Assembly: GCF_022539665.2 (NCBI RefSeq)
Contig: NC_081340.1
Span: forward strand, 7,749,357 to 7,813,356
Length of the DNA: 64,000 nucleotides
Reading direction: 5' to 3'
Source: Daphnia carinata
Taxonomy: Eukaryota > Arthropoda > Branchiopoda > Diplostraca > Daphniidae
The translations under genes were made by a program, and so were the position numbers. The notes under the pieces were generated by a model. The model worked only from the letters and a program-made list of their open reading frames with translations, made no database searches and was not told the origin of the DNA. This document shows, one piece after another, positions 36,869-50,099 of this stretch. Numbering within the stretch: position 1 is the stretch's first letter; each line of letters starts with the position of its first letter.

Positions 36869-38350
36869 AAAAGGAAGCGGTTTGGACACGCCTGAACGCC
36901 GGCGCTCTCTGTTGGGACTGGTCGTGTTGTTGGCCATCGGATATATAACGCCCCAGTACTATTACCTCGTTCGTTTGTTGTTGTTGCCAGCAGGTCTTCT
37001 TCGTGATTGACGTCATTGCAGCACCCTTTTCGGGTAGACGTGTGTGACGTCGTCAACCACACACATAGAGACACACGCTATGAAAAATGTGTGTTGGCAA
37101 GGTCTTTCGGCCTTCGGTCGTTTACTGCCATAACTAAACGGAGAGGGGGGTTGCTCTCTCTCATGGCGAGGAAAGAGTGGACCGTTTGTGTTTTGTGTGT
37201 GTGTGGACAGCACGTGTGGAGGAAGCTAATCGTCAATAAAGCCCTACGTAAAGAGAGTTCATCCATCACGAAGATAGACGTAAAGAAGGAAAAAGAAAAA
37301 GAATGTGGGAAATGGACTGAAGGAGAACTGCGCAAACGGCTAAGAAGGCAAAAAAAAAAAGAAGGAGAGGAAGGGCGAAACCTGAAACTTTTACATATAG
37401 ACTGTATAATAAGTGAAGGCCTCCTTGCACCATCACCAGAGAGGGAGAGGGTCTCTCGTCGCTAGTACGTCACCGTCAACTTGTTTCCTTCCTTCCTTCC
37501 CTTTTCATTTCTGTCGTGGCTCTCCCCATCTTCGACGACTAAAAACTGCGCTCGTCCCGCAGACTTTTGCAATCCTTCCGGCAGTGCTTTGCCTTGAGAC
37601 ACACACACACACTGTCCATACACAGTCCACGTCCCTAGTAGATTGTCTGTATCTACTCTTGCTGGGCTGTCGGTAGTAGAGGCTCCTTCTCATTCCCTAT
37701 ATAGCCGCTTGGTTACTAAAGCAAAAAAAAAAAAAAAAAAAAAAAAAAGAAAAGAAACAAAAAATAATAATAATAAAAAAATAAAAAAAGAAAGAGCTAT
37801 TTTATACGTGCAGTGGAGTTTATACGTAAAAGACGATACCGCCGGTCCGTCGAACTTGGCAGCAAATCTATTATTATAGCTTTGGCCTTGTTGCGGCGGC
37901 GGGCAAAAGAAAAGACCGTTCCGCCAGCTTTTCCATCCATCCGTCCATCTATGCGAAATTGAATCCGCACCGGCCGTTATGCGTAGCCCATACATCGCTG
38001 CACGCCTGCAAAGAAGAATCAAACAAAAATACAGTCACCACCGACGACGCATGCAACAACAATAATAACAAAACTATACTGGACCCACTGTAATATATAT
38101 ATATATATATAAATAGTAGGCTTCTTATTTCGGATAAGGATAATCGATATCAAACACACATACACGAATACACGAAAAAATAAAAGAAAAAAGAATAGAA
38201 TGACAACAACATATTTTTAGCATTGTCCAAATTGAAATCCACGCCCTTGCCTCCGTTGCGGTGGTGGCAATCTGTTTTGATTACGACCTCTAAGCCAGAT
38301 CAAACAGCACCCAGTTCCTGCTACTCGAATGATAAGCATTCAGTACTTTG

Positions 38351-38351
<1 letters not shown>

Positions 38352-38388
<37 letters not shown>
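38352..38388 (+). repeat. (GT)n microsatellite
   Basis: About eighteen uninterrupted GT units following TTTGAT. Confidence 0.9.
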
Positions 38389-41300
38389 ACTGTTTAGATG
38401 CATTAACAGACTATACTGCGTTAGGCTCAGTTGATTACAATCGGAGACGAAACATATCCTACATGTACCTGAATTAAATCCAATGCAATCGATTTCTTTC
38501 CTGGAATTGAGCTGTCGAAAAAAACAAACAAACAGCCAGAGAACTGCGAGCAACACAACAATAGTCGCACACGTCATCGATGTCACCGCAGTCAGCATAT
38601 TACATAGACATACTACCAGACTGATTGAACTTGCAGCTATTGACTGGTGTGTATGTGTGTGTGTGTGGACATTTTGAAGTCAACAAACAGTAGACGAATT
38701 CATCAATTTCGTGTGTTTGTCTCACATATGTGAATAGACCTATACAACCAGTTACGGGTTAAAATCGTTCGAGTCAACGGATGACGTGACCCCACCACCA
38801 CCCTCTCAAAAAAAAAAAAGGGAAAAAAGATGGCTGGATATGGTTTGAATATAAGAAACTATAAGTCAAGTACGGAAACTCCTTTTCTTTTTTTTTACAC
38901 ATAGACACACAGTATTTCTTCTTCTTTCTCTAATAAAAAAAAAAAAAAGAAAGAAAAGGATTTGGAGGGGTGTATCCTTTATTCTTCTTGAGAGCTACAT
39001 TATTTTGAATATAGAAGAAAAATCTCGCTGTTCTCCACCCATCTCGTCGAAAAGGAATGGATTGTTCGTTTCTTTCTTTTTTCGGACGGTCTTTCTCGTC
39101 TCCGTGAAATCCATTTGTCAAACTGCGCTTATATGGCGGCCCCCCCCCCCTTCTTATAAATATAGCAGACACACCGCCCGCCCGTTATTGACGTATGGAC
39201 GTTACAGAGTTTCACGAACGCACAGCAACAAAAGAGAGAGAGAGAGAAAAAACAGGCAACGAAAACACGGAAAAGAGCTAGCACCATACCGACGATATAT
39301 AAATGAGCCCGACATGTTATTTCCCCAGTTTCTCTCGTCGCCCACTGCTTCCTCTCTTTCTTCTTGTTTTGTTCTTTCCTGCCTGTGTACCCAAGAATAT
39401 GTGACGACAATCAAATAAAATAAAAAAAAAAAAAGCGACTGGTCGACGACGGAAAGGAGAAAAAGAAGATTTTTGAATCAAAATATTGATATTTTGTTGT
39501 TGAGTAATCGATAAAACCACAGCAAGCCTACACGTAGTTGAGGCACGCAAGAACGCCACTACGGAGACAGAGAAATTCGACCAACTTCATCCGCAATTAA
39601 CAGAGCGCTTGTTCTACGCCTCCATGACGTGCCACTATAAATCCAGCACTGTTCGTTGCATAAATTTTATCTATTTGATTACACACTGCCAACTAGCAAA
39701 TAGCCAAAACTTTCCCTTCCAAAAAAACAAAACAAAAAACAACCCGTTGCTTTTTGTGTGTGTTACACTCTGGCATTTTTGTTTGCTGTTTCGCGTCCAA
39801 TTTATCTATGAGTGTATGAGAACTGCATGACTACGTTTTTAGTTCCAAAAAAAAAACGGAGCACTCGTACTACTAGTAATACGACTCATAAATCACTGCT
39901 GCGGGTGCTCCACCACCAAACAGTTCTTCATCACACGCAATCGATCGAGTCTGCAGTGCAAACACTCGTAAAGCACACGCAGTATAGCACGCACAAAAGC
40001 CAAGAGTTAATAGTCTATAGTACCCCCTGCATAAGCGGCGCAAGGAGCATTAAAAAAAAAGGAGGAGAGAGGACAAAAAGAAAAAAAAAATCACTCGCTA
40101 GAGTAGTATTAATGGCCCGATATGTTTTTAGGGCCTTTTTCACCTATCCACGTATAAGACAAGTCCCGTTTAATTCATTATTTCCGTTCCTATATACTTA
40201 GTCGTACCTCATTATTGCGACATGAAAGAGATAGCTGAAGTGGGTGGGCGAAAGAAAATAATAAGGGAATGGGACAAAGTTCAGCCAGAGGACATTAACC
40301 GCATCAGACAGTTTCGGCTTTAATTAAAAAAAACAAAAATTGAACACAGCAGAAGGATGATGCCCGTATTGCGTTTGCAATTTCCTCACGCTGTTCGGTA
40401 AACTACACAATAACAAAGTCCCTTTCGTTTTCTTTCTAAAAGCAAAGTTTCATCCATCTATAAATGTAGGCCTACTTCCTCTTTGACCTTACGATTGTCC
40501 GTTTGGACTGTTGTTTTTTGTTTTTTTTTTTTTGTTGCGAGCGTTCAGCTTTGATTGTTTTGCTGTTTACGTTGTTTTTCTAGTACATCTTTTGGCACTA
40601 AATAGATAACGGGGCGAACAAGAGTCGAGATACTGGTAATGGCTCTTCTTTAAGCCTTTTTGTCCTGTTTGTAGACATCCTAATTGTAGATCAACCAAAG
40701 TCCTTCAATAGTATTAGGGATACCAAGTTAAAGGGGCCTAGACTCTGATTCAGTGTTGCACGTCGTAAGGAGGATCAACCGATAAACGATGAGAGGCATC
40801 TACTGGGGCAACCCTCCAATTACATCACAAACAATTTCGTTCGTTCGATTGCATCATGCACGTTTTGCCAATTGAATATGTAATGTAATGACAGGCAATG
40901 CAAGACAAAAAAAAACAAATGTAGGGCACACAAAAAGGCCGATAAGGCCGAAATGGAAACAAGTGCGGAATAAAAAAGGAGGGTGGGGGGGGGGGGACAT
41001 CATCACAGTGGCTGCTCATGTCTTTCCACGGCATGTCACCAAAGATGTCGTCTACAAAATAAAACACATCTACGGAAGAATCCTTTGATTCTTCTTTCAT
41101 CTAGAGAGAGCCAGAAAAAAGATAGAAAACCAAAAATACGAGTAAAAAAAAAAAAAAAAAAAAAAAAAGAAATGGAACGGAACGGAACGGAAGGAAAAGA
41201 CGTAACGATTCGATATTACGAAAGCAAATGTGTCTGTAGTACGTAAGGGGCTGCAGAGGGTTGTTATTCGAAGAAAATCGAGGGTTTAAGGGGAAAAGAA

Positions 41301-42567
41301 AAAACAGAGGTCGCTGACTTATGGCGGGTCTTTTAAAACCACTAAAAGTTTTCTCGTTCGCAAAACATACACCGATGCGCCTGCGCCGTAGCAAACAAAA
41401 ATAAAAAGGGAGGGTGAAAGCAACAAAAAAAAAAAAAAAAAAAGGAATACATCTATCGCCTCTTAGCTCATTATGACATAAAAGCGGATGAAAATAGGGC
41501 CATTGTACTCTATTTCTACCTATGCGCTGCATGTGTATAGGCCTATATATAATAGTCGTCCTTCATTGACGCGCGTTGTGTGTGTCTGTTGCGTGATTCC
41601 TTCCTTCCTGAACGGCCGTTTAGCAGCTTAGAAAAAAAAAAAAAAAAAGACGTAGGGGGGGAAGGCAGGAGGGACAAGCAATTGCGAGACACTCAGCCAA
41701 TCAGCTGGCAAACAAGAAAGCCTCTTTTATGTGTAGATACATCATCAGTTGTAAGGGCAAAGTGCTAAAACAGTAAAAAACAAAAACAAAAGAGAAGGCC
41801 TCTTTCGGCAAGAGACATGGCAGAGACAAGCCGAAGGGGTCCCGAACGATTTCTTGCTGTCGATTTCGTTCAGAGTGTTTTTGGCTGACTTGCTCGGATG
41901 GCCCCGGCCAGTTGTTTTTCAGGTGGGAGGAACAACCGTTTTCTCCCCGTCTTCTCTCTCTTTTCTCTTTTGGCTTCACAGTCTATGTGTGTAGCGTGTG
42001 TGTGTGTGTGTGTAGCGTGTGTCTTTGGTGGCGAGCGTTGTGCCTGGCTATGTGTAGCTCTGGAACACGGCGTCGCCGTTAGTTGACGCGCGCGCGCTAG
42101 CTGGTTTAGACGTTAGTTGGCAGAGACTCAGACGGGTCGTGCCTTTTGCTCCCGTTGGCGCACAACGTCGAAAAAACCTAGAGCCAGGCGAGCACAAGTA
42201 CAGCTCGACGGGCCAACGCATTCGAATCAGTTCGCTGCATGACGTTGGACGGCCATCCCCACACGGCTGCCGATCGCAGCTCTACACCGTCGCAGCCAAA
42301 CATCTAAACCTATCTTTCGCACCAAGTTTCTTTCACGTTTTTTTTTTTTTTATCAAGTTGAACGGTCAGATTCAATATTGAAATCAAAGCATCGCAGTGA
42401 GGGATTCGTTCCGAGTTTTTTGTTTTTGTTTTTTTCACGAGATTCATCCCGTCAAAACCCAACAAAAACAAAACAAAGAATTATAAAAGCCAATTCCACT
42501 CGGACTGTGTGAGTCAAACGAAAGATAAAGAAAAACAACGTCCACGAGAGCGTGTGCAGTGTCAGAG

Positions 42568-42568
42568 G

Positions 42569-42599
<31 letters not shown>
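42568..42599 (+). repeat. (GA)n microsatellite
   Basis: About fifteen GA units within the putative untranslated leader exon region. Confidence 0.9.
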
Positions 42600-42749
42600 C
42601 AACTTGTTCCGCTTTGGCTCACGAAACTCACAACTCTGTCGACTGAAAAGTGGTTTTTTGCGCTCTATTTCTCTCCGTTCGGTCTCCAGTGACTTTACCC
42701 CTTTACCCCATTTTTTTTTTTCTTTTTTTCTGTTTGTTTTTGTTTTTGT

Positions 42750-43225
42750 TTTTCGCCCTTGTTCAGTGATCGCCAGCTGCGTGAGCCAAGTCGGCCAAGA
42801 AACGCAGCCAGCGGACAAGCAAAGCGTGAGTGAAATGTGGAACGAAGACAACCAACAAGAGGAGCGGCGGCGACGGCCAAACAATGTAATTTTCCATAGT
42901 TTCACCATCCAACAATTTGTAACATCCAAGTATCTGAGGCATCGGCTTCAGACTTTATCTTTATCATTAGCGTTTCATTTGAATCACTTGCTTTTCTTGT
43001 TCATTTTTACTTATGGCCTTTGTTTTCCGACTACCCAATTGGGAAACAAACGCCTAAAGGATGAACATCGAAATCAAAACATTTCCAATCTCTTCATCTT
43101 CCATTCTTTTTTTTTTTTTTTTCTTTTTCTTTTCTGTGTGTATGTGTCTGTGTCTGTGTGTGCCTAGGAATAAGAAGCAGGATCGAAGGCCCGTCATCTC
43201 AGATCCGTTGGGGATCCTCGTCCTT
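42750..43225 (+). other. Putative untranslated exon pair, possibly a distal Shal leader
   Basis: A CpG-containing, non-repetitive stretch ends at 42885 with a donor (AAT then GTAATT). A long pyrimidine tract and TGCCTAG acceptor precede 43168-43225, which ends with a strong donor (CTT then GTAAGTTTTG). The 58-base second piece looks like a real small exon. Joined, they hold only a short upstream frame (MWNEDNQQEERRRRPNN) and a second ATG created across the junction. They lie 4.4 kb upstream of the Shal start on the same strand, so a 5' untranslated exon of Shal is the simplest reading. An unrelated non-coding transcript is possible. Confidence 0.3.
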
Positions 43226-44614
43226 GTAAGTTTTGCCTTTTCTTCTTTTATTCTTCCCCCCCATTCTCTTGACCAATCTCGTGTTCCATTCTCCGTGCAC
43301 CTTACATCATTTTGTGTGTGTGTGTGTGTGTGTTCTGTTTCTTCCTTTCGGGATCTTGATTCCATCACGTTGGCACGATAGGGTTAAGTTCTATTATATT
43401 TACTACGATCGACCGTACTTGGGCTGGCGTACAAGCGAGACGAAACGCGTAGTACTATCGGCTCAGGGTCGGGTCGGGTCGGCGTCTGCCGGACAAACTG
43501 CACACGCGGGACTTGTAAATACAAATACATAGACAAAAGATCCCGACTTGTCCGCTCCTCCCCCTTCACCCTGCCCGTTTCATTTCACTCCTTCGTTCTA
43601 CACACACACGCAAGCACAATTGGGAGCTATAAATAAATCATCTATATAAAGAGCTGCTAGACAAGTGCGGTTTGCCCGTGCCTTGCGGTTTCACATCTCG
43701 CCGTCTTTTTTTTTTTTTTTTTTTTTTTTTATATTAAATTTAATCATTATTATCATTAAAAAAAAAATAAAATAAAATAAACGAGTGTTTCATTTACGCA
43801 AACGAGGAAAAGAAAAGAAAAATGTGCCTTCCTCCGTGATGGGATAATTTTAGACTCCTTGATGCTGTCAATCATAAAAACGGGCTTGACTGTGCCCGCG
43901 TCAACTTGATCATCAGTGATGTTTGAACGACGAGCCGAGTGTTTCGGTGGTCCCGACAAGTGGAAAAAAAAGGCGGGGGTTGGCCCAAATTGTTACGTCT
44001 ACGTTATTTAAAAGCTCACAGGGTCTAAGAAAACACAAGACAAGGATCGTTCGTAGAATTCTAAGTCAGCCTGGACCTGAGCCTGAATGTGAAGGACGTC
44101 AGTGCGGGAGGGAATGTCTATGTAGCTGGCACCTTCACGCTCTCTTTTTTTTTCTTTCTGTTTTCTGTTTTTTTTCCTTGTTCCTAGCCCACGAGAAAGA
44201 GGAGAATGAGAGAGAAAAAGACGTTGGGGGGGGGGAGGGGGGAAGCGGAGAGGAATGAAAAGAGAGAAAACGAAATTCACGTTGTTATAAATAGACGACA
44301 TCAAGGACGAAGGACGACGTGCGAGTTCCTAAAGAACATCCACCAGTCGGATCGGCCAGTGGATGGCGAGAAGGAGGCAAATAGAAAAAAAAAAAGGGGG
44401 GAAATCAGTTTGGGGCCATCTCGACACCATCAGTATACGTATGGCGAGGGTGTAGGAGATTCGGGACTTGCGGGAGGACTTCACGCCCAGGGTATCGCAC
44501 AGTCACTACATAGCAAAGCAACAAAATAAAAAGAAAAGGGTTACAATGAGGTGGGTGGCGTGAGCAAGGGAATTCCGCATACTTTCTCCTTCGTTATCTC
44601 AATCCTCTTTCTCA

Positions 44615-44650
<36 letters not shown>

Positions 44651-45594
44651 TTGGGTGCGTAACTGCTAGAAGTTAGAGAGTCGTCGAGAAGGAGGGACGG
44701 CAAGCAAGGACTCGTTAGTCTGAGAGTATGTGGGTGTATGTGTACCGTATATATCCTCGAGCTATGTACGCATCCTCGGTATGCGGATGACGTAGGCTAA
44801 TGATTGGCATCCCGCAAAATAAAAATAAAAAAAGCAAAAGATGGAAAAGAAAGACGCTTTTCTTGTGCCTACCCCTCCCCCCCCCCCCTTGGAAGATTGT
44901 ACGTGCAGCTAAAAAAAAAAAAAAAAAAAGGAATTGATGGCAAACCATCTTTCTCGCATAGCCGATTAGAAACGGTAGAACAAAGTCAAATGGCAATGTC
45001 ATTGAAATCAGGGAAGCGAGCAAAAAATTGTTCATCGTCAAAATTAGACAAACAGTACAAAGAAAAATGTTGGCTAAAAGAAAACACGTACAGAAAAAAA
45101 AAAAAAAAAAACGAGCCGGCAAGTTATTAACTCATGACCTCTAGCGATGAGCCATTTGCATATGCGTAATACCTCCGTTGGGGGAATGTAGTCAAAGCGA
45201 GAAGGTCAGAGGCTAGAGGGCGTGCGTCACAGTGCTAGACTTGTCCGTGCAAACAGCGGGTCAAGAGGACAGATTTTGGACAACATCAACAGCCGGCGTT
45301 ATTGCGTAAGTACTTGCGAACATCTTAAGTAACTGTTTGAACAGCTGTCTTGTCTGTTTTCGCTAGTGGACGCGTGTTGAAGGGCAGTCAACGGCAAATG
45401 GACTAGAAAGTTGTCTTGCTAGTAAGCCCGAGAGAGTACATAGTAAGCAAATGAAAATAGAAAATCAAAAATAATTCGATGCCAATAATTGAGACGTTTG
45501 TGATTGGCCTAGCCAATCGATGATCAGATAACGTACGCTGTGCGGAGCGCTGGTTGATTGGCAATGGAATTTATAAAGGAGAAAGTCGAGATTG

Positions 45595-45629
<35 letters not shown>

Positions 45630-47587
45630 GTGATTAGTGTAAAGGAGATTGTAACCATGGCAACCGGACGTTTGTCGCTTCTCTCTTTCCCTTCCCCGCC
45701 GCCAACGTTTGTCCTCTGCTTAATACATTTTCCCTCTGCCCGTCTTGGCCGTCCTTCCGGTCCAACGAGGCTTTCTAATAACCTAGCAACACATTCTCTT
45801 CTTTTAGTTCTACCTCCACACCCCTGTTCTTCCTCATCCCTTCGCTCCTCCATTCAAAGTCTGTCGGATGCTGGCAAGAAACCTTAAAAAACCGCCTGCG
45901 TCAATGTGCATGAATCGATTACGTCATCTTTTCATTCCAGCGCAGCGCCAAGAGAAAAAAAAATAAAAAATCGATATTCAACTGCAAATCAAAAGTCAAC
46001 GAACAACAAATTCATTCTACCTTATTTTTTTTTTTTTTTTTTTTCTTTTCTTTTTCGGTTTTTGTGGCCCGTTTCCTGGGTGGATCCACACGACGTCACC
46101 AGCAGTTATTGTAGGGGCAACAAACACAAAAAGAAGGAATTTAAAAAAACAAAAACAAAAAGGCGAGCGACGCTTGCATGCCTGCTTCTTCCGGATATTG
46201 CCAATAAAGCGCGACGCATCCGTTACCACTTCTTCCGGTCGGGTTAGCCGCAACGGAGCGCAGCCAGGCGAAGGACCGCCCGATCGACGCCCGCCACGAC
46301 GGGCAACAACAACAACAACAACAAAAAAACGCGCACACAAAAAAGCGACAAACCTTCATGTGTGTGTGTCGTAGTTCACTATTGTCAATCCATCCATCCA
46401 TTCTTCCATCCGCTTCCACACACACACATTCGTCACTTTTCAAACAGACAACTACAACCAAATAATCATAAGAAAAAAAAAAAAAAAAAAGAAAATAATA
46501 ATAATCCCAATTTTTACGGATTGTCGATTGCTGCTGGGCGTTTTCTACCCTCTACAACAAACTTGTTGAAAAAAACAAAAAACAGTCAGAAATAAAATTG
46601 AAAGCGCAGCCAATGAAGGTGGAGAAAAAAACGGGAATGATGACGTTGAGCCAGCAATTCGTGCGAACGGCGTAACCACCGCTACGCTTAGGCAAAACAT
46701 TTTAGAAAAAAAAAGCCGTCGAAGAAAAAAGAGAGAAACATCCTTTTCTTTCTTTTATTCTTATAATTTTCTTTTTTTTTTTTTTTTTCTTTTTTTTTTC
46801 TTGTATGATTTGATCTATTTCTCTGCCTCACTGTGCGGATCTGTTTCGATCCGTGCCGGCTATTGTGATTGGATCGCTGAGTGGGTGTGTATGCGATCGT
46901 GTGCGCCCTAGTGCCAAAGTGTGTCATTGTATCTTTGTGTGTGTGTGTGTGTGTGTGCGTCTGTGTGTTTGGAACTGAGCAATAGCAATCTCGCAGAGGC
47001 TGTCGTGTTGTGTCGTGGATGTGCGTCAGTGCCGTGTGTCTGTGCGGGACGGAAGGAAAGCGAAACAGTGGGACCGGATGCGTGTGCATCTATCAGCACG
47101 GCATCGTCGGTGGCTGCAAAGCGGGCCAGCAACCAGACCAACAACGAGCAGCTGGACCTGATTAAACAAGAACGACCAAGTCAAGTCAAAAAGAGTTTCG
47201 ATTTGTTTCTTGTGTGTGTCACCGTCTAAACTGAAACGGAAAAAAAAAAAAAGAAAAGGCCAAGCCATCATCGCATTTATCGACTGTCTGGCGAACGTGA
47301 AACTCCGGTGATGGTCACATCCGTCCGTGCAGACCAGGGCGCTCGCACAACAACAACAACAACTCAAAGAAGAAAAAAAGAATAAGTAAATAAAAAAATA
47401 AATAAATCAAGAAAAAAACATTTGCAAAGGATTTCGGCCACATTTTGAATCGATCCATCTGAAACTCATCCACTTGATTTGGCCGACACGGGTTGCGTAT
47501 GTGCGTCCAGGCCAAGGCCAGCCCGCATTCGGTCTAATCAAAATTGCGCCTCACAGTGGTGATTCTAGCGTGGCAAGCGGTGCCAAT
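43226..47587. other. Gene-poor sequence upstream of Shal exon 1, holding its leader and probably a promoter
   Basis: Microsatellites, T and A runs, and no coding exon. The 400 bases before the ATG at 47588 are less repetitive and are probably the 5' untranslated region of Shal. The frame upstream of the ATG is open but has no ATG of its own for 110 bases. A donor-like GTAAGTAC at 45305 could end another leader exon. Confidence 0.4.
44617..44647 (+). repeat. (TC)n microsatellite
   Basis: About fifteen TC units flanked by further TC-rich sequence. Confidence 0.85.
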
Positions 47588-48594
47588 ATGGCGTCGGTGG
47601 CCGCCTGGTTGCCCTTCGCCCGCGCGGCAGCCATCGGTTGGGTGCCCATCGCCAACAACCCTCTACCTCCGCCACCCATCGCCAAAGAGCGGCGGAGGCC
47701 CGACGATGAGAAGCTCATCATCAACGTGTCCGGTAAACGCATTTCGCCAAAATTGATGGCGCCATCTTTCATCGAGCGCTGATTTTTTTTTTTTTTTTTT
47801 TTTTTTTTGTTGCATCATTTGCGTCAAGTTGACTAACGACGAGTTACACAAGTCTGCCTCGTTCAGCGAAGAAAAGTCTCAGTCATCCTGGCCAATTAGA
47901 GGCAGACATTTTGAACGCGTGTCCCCCCCCCCCCCCAACATTCTCGCATTGGGAAGTAAAGTTTTTTTCGTGTGGGTCGAGTAGCTCTTTCATAACGGGA
48001 AAAAAGAAAAAGAAAAAGAAAAGCGGAACGCGTCGATACTTTGCTAACGCTGGATGCGTTCCCTTCCTTATTGTCGTAACTGTAGGTGGAAATCGAAAGG
48101 CGCAGGAGGGGGAGACAATGTTCAAAAGAAGACTCGAATGTCGGCCGATCCCTGATTGAATTTCCTTTTGTTTTGTTTTATTTTTTTTTTTTTTTCCCTC
48201 ATGAATGTTGATGGCGTACAAACGGCGCAGAGAAAAGGAATTATTGATAGGCACGCGAACGTTGCCGTTTGCCGCCCTTCAGTTGGCAACTAACCGACCG
48301 ACCGACCGAGTACGGAACGGCCGAATTAGTTGATCCTATTACAGACGCCCGCTAAATAACATCGGCCAACTATTGGCCGAAAAGAAAATCGAATGTCGAG
48401 ACAACAAGTGCGTTCCCTACGCTATCGATTAGATAAAAAAAAAAAAAGAAAAAATAATTAGTCTAGAAAAAAAAAAAAATGTTAAAGAAAAATGCGTTCA
48501 GCTCGAACCGAGCGAGTTATTTAAAAAAAAAAAAAAAAAAAAAATGGGACGTGGAAAAGAAAATGTGCAGCATAACAGCCCGTCTATTTAAAAC

Positions 48595-48625
<31 letters not shown>

Positions 48626-49808
48626 AAATTGAAACAATCGAGGAGCGAAGCGAAGCGCAAGGAAAGAAGAACAAAATTGATTTTGTTTTTGTTTTTGTTT
48701 TGTTTTTTTCCGCATCGTCGTCAACGAACGTGAAACGGTTCAGCGTCAGTCGCTCCGGGCCGTAGAGAACTCAATTCTGCACCGTGAGAATATTTTTCAA
48801 ATCAATTATTCATAGGCGCTACGTATATAGACGTCTAATAAAACGAAAGGGACTTTTTTTTTTTTTTCCACCGCCAGATGAAAAAGGGAAGAGATCGTTC
48901 CTGCCGACTTTCGCATCTGCTGCATTTGTCTTTTGTTTTTTTTTTTTTTTCAAATGAGAGGGGGTGTGCCAATCTGCTACCAGCGGATTATTTAAATATC
49001 GTTAATGACAAACAAACAGTGATGACATGGCGTTGAAAATCCTTTTTCCTTTTCTAAATCTTTTGGCAAAGCCAAGAAAGGTTATTACACTGAAGATTTT
49101 CCTCTCTTTTTTTTTTTTTCGGTTCCCTTTCTGGTCGGATGAAAATGCGTCTAGTGGTTGGGATTGTAGCCTTAATTGATCAAAGCTCTTCCATATTAAA
49201 AAAAAGGGGGAAAAAAAGAAAAGAATGGGACAGAGGCGGAAGGGCGATGGTAGTGCTACGTATGCGCAGTACATTCAACACGGGGATCGTTCTCATCAGT
49301 GCGGGAGGGATAAGCCTAGCGGGAATTCCCTCAGATCTGATTTCAATATTTCCAATTTCTTTTTTTCTTCTTTTTCACGGCGTATTGAATTTGAGCCACG
49401 TTTCTAATCATATCGGAATAAGACAGACGATCGCATCCCCCCCCCCCCACCTTTTGTATCAATTCTTCCATTTTCTTTCCAGCGTTTGCCTCTTCGGGGT
49501 GCCCCTTTTTTCTTGTTGGCTTTCCTACATCTCCAACGGGCGCAACAAACCTCGCGAAACCATTTCCCTTTTTGTTCTTTGTAAAAGCCACGCGACGTTG
49601 CATCTGCTTTGATTAGCAAGCGGGGTGCCCCATGATGAGGGATCCTAGTCTTGGGCGATCCTTGTCGGCCTCATTTCTACAGACCAACGGCCGACTTGCG
49701 AGTTGAACAGGTTGATGCGATCGACCAGTTCCCAAACGATTTCCTTGTTCGCCAATCAAGAAGAGATGCCTTTGGTATTAGAAGATGAAGGCCGCCCAAA
49801 GTGGACGG

Positions 49809-49855
<47 letters not shown>

Positions 49856-50063
49856 AAATGCACTGGCTGCCATTGCGCAAGAAAGCAAAAGAAGAAGAGC
49901 CCTTTCGTTTGTCCCCGTTTCTGCTGTCGCTATAACGACATTATCCAATAGCGGAGGCGGACCAGGGCGGCAGCCGTGCGGATGTTGGATTGCCTCCGCA
50001 TTCGAGCCTCTGTGTGTTCTCTTTCGTTATCGATCGACGAGAACGAATCTAGTGGAGAAAAAC

Positions 50064-50099
<36 letters not shown>

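Larger units (their letters stand above)
36448..42549. other. UBA3 3' region and gene-poor, low-complexity spacer
   Basis: No gene recognised on either strand. The sequence has A runs of 15-28 bases (for example 37722-37748 and 41143-41168), a GT repeat at about 38350, AT repeats near 38092, and GA or GT tracts. Open frames here are built on these repeats and lack codon structure. The UBA3 3' untranslated region occupies the first few hundred bases. Confidence 0.6.

Noticed and set aside
38092-38112. AT repeat as a possible TATA element
   Set aside because: Simple (AT)n microsatellite without initiator or downstream gene.
40000-47000. Numerous open frames of 80-200 codons rich in K, R, F, or alternating C and V
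   Set aside because: They are translations of poly-A/T tracts and GT or GA microsatellites, occur on both strands, and show no codon bias, domain or splice structure.
48300-48320. Short ACCG repeat that might be part of a larger satellite
   Set aside because: Only about four units and not repeated elsewhere in the window.
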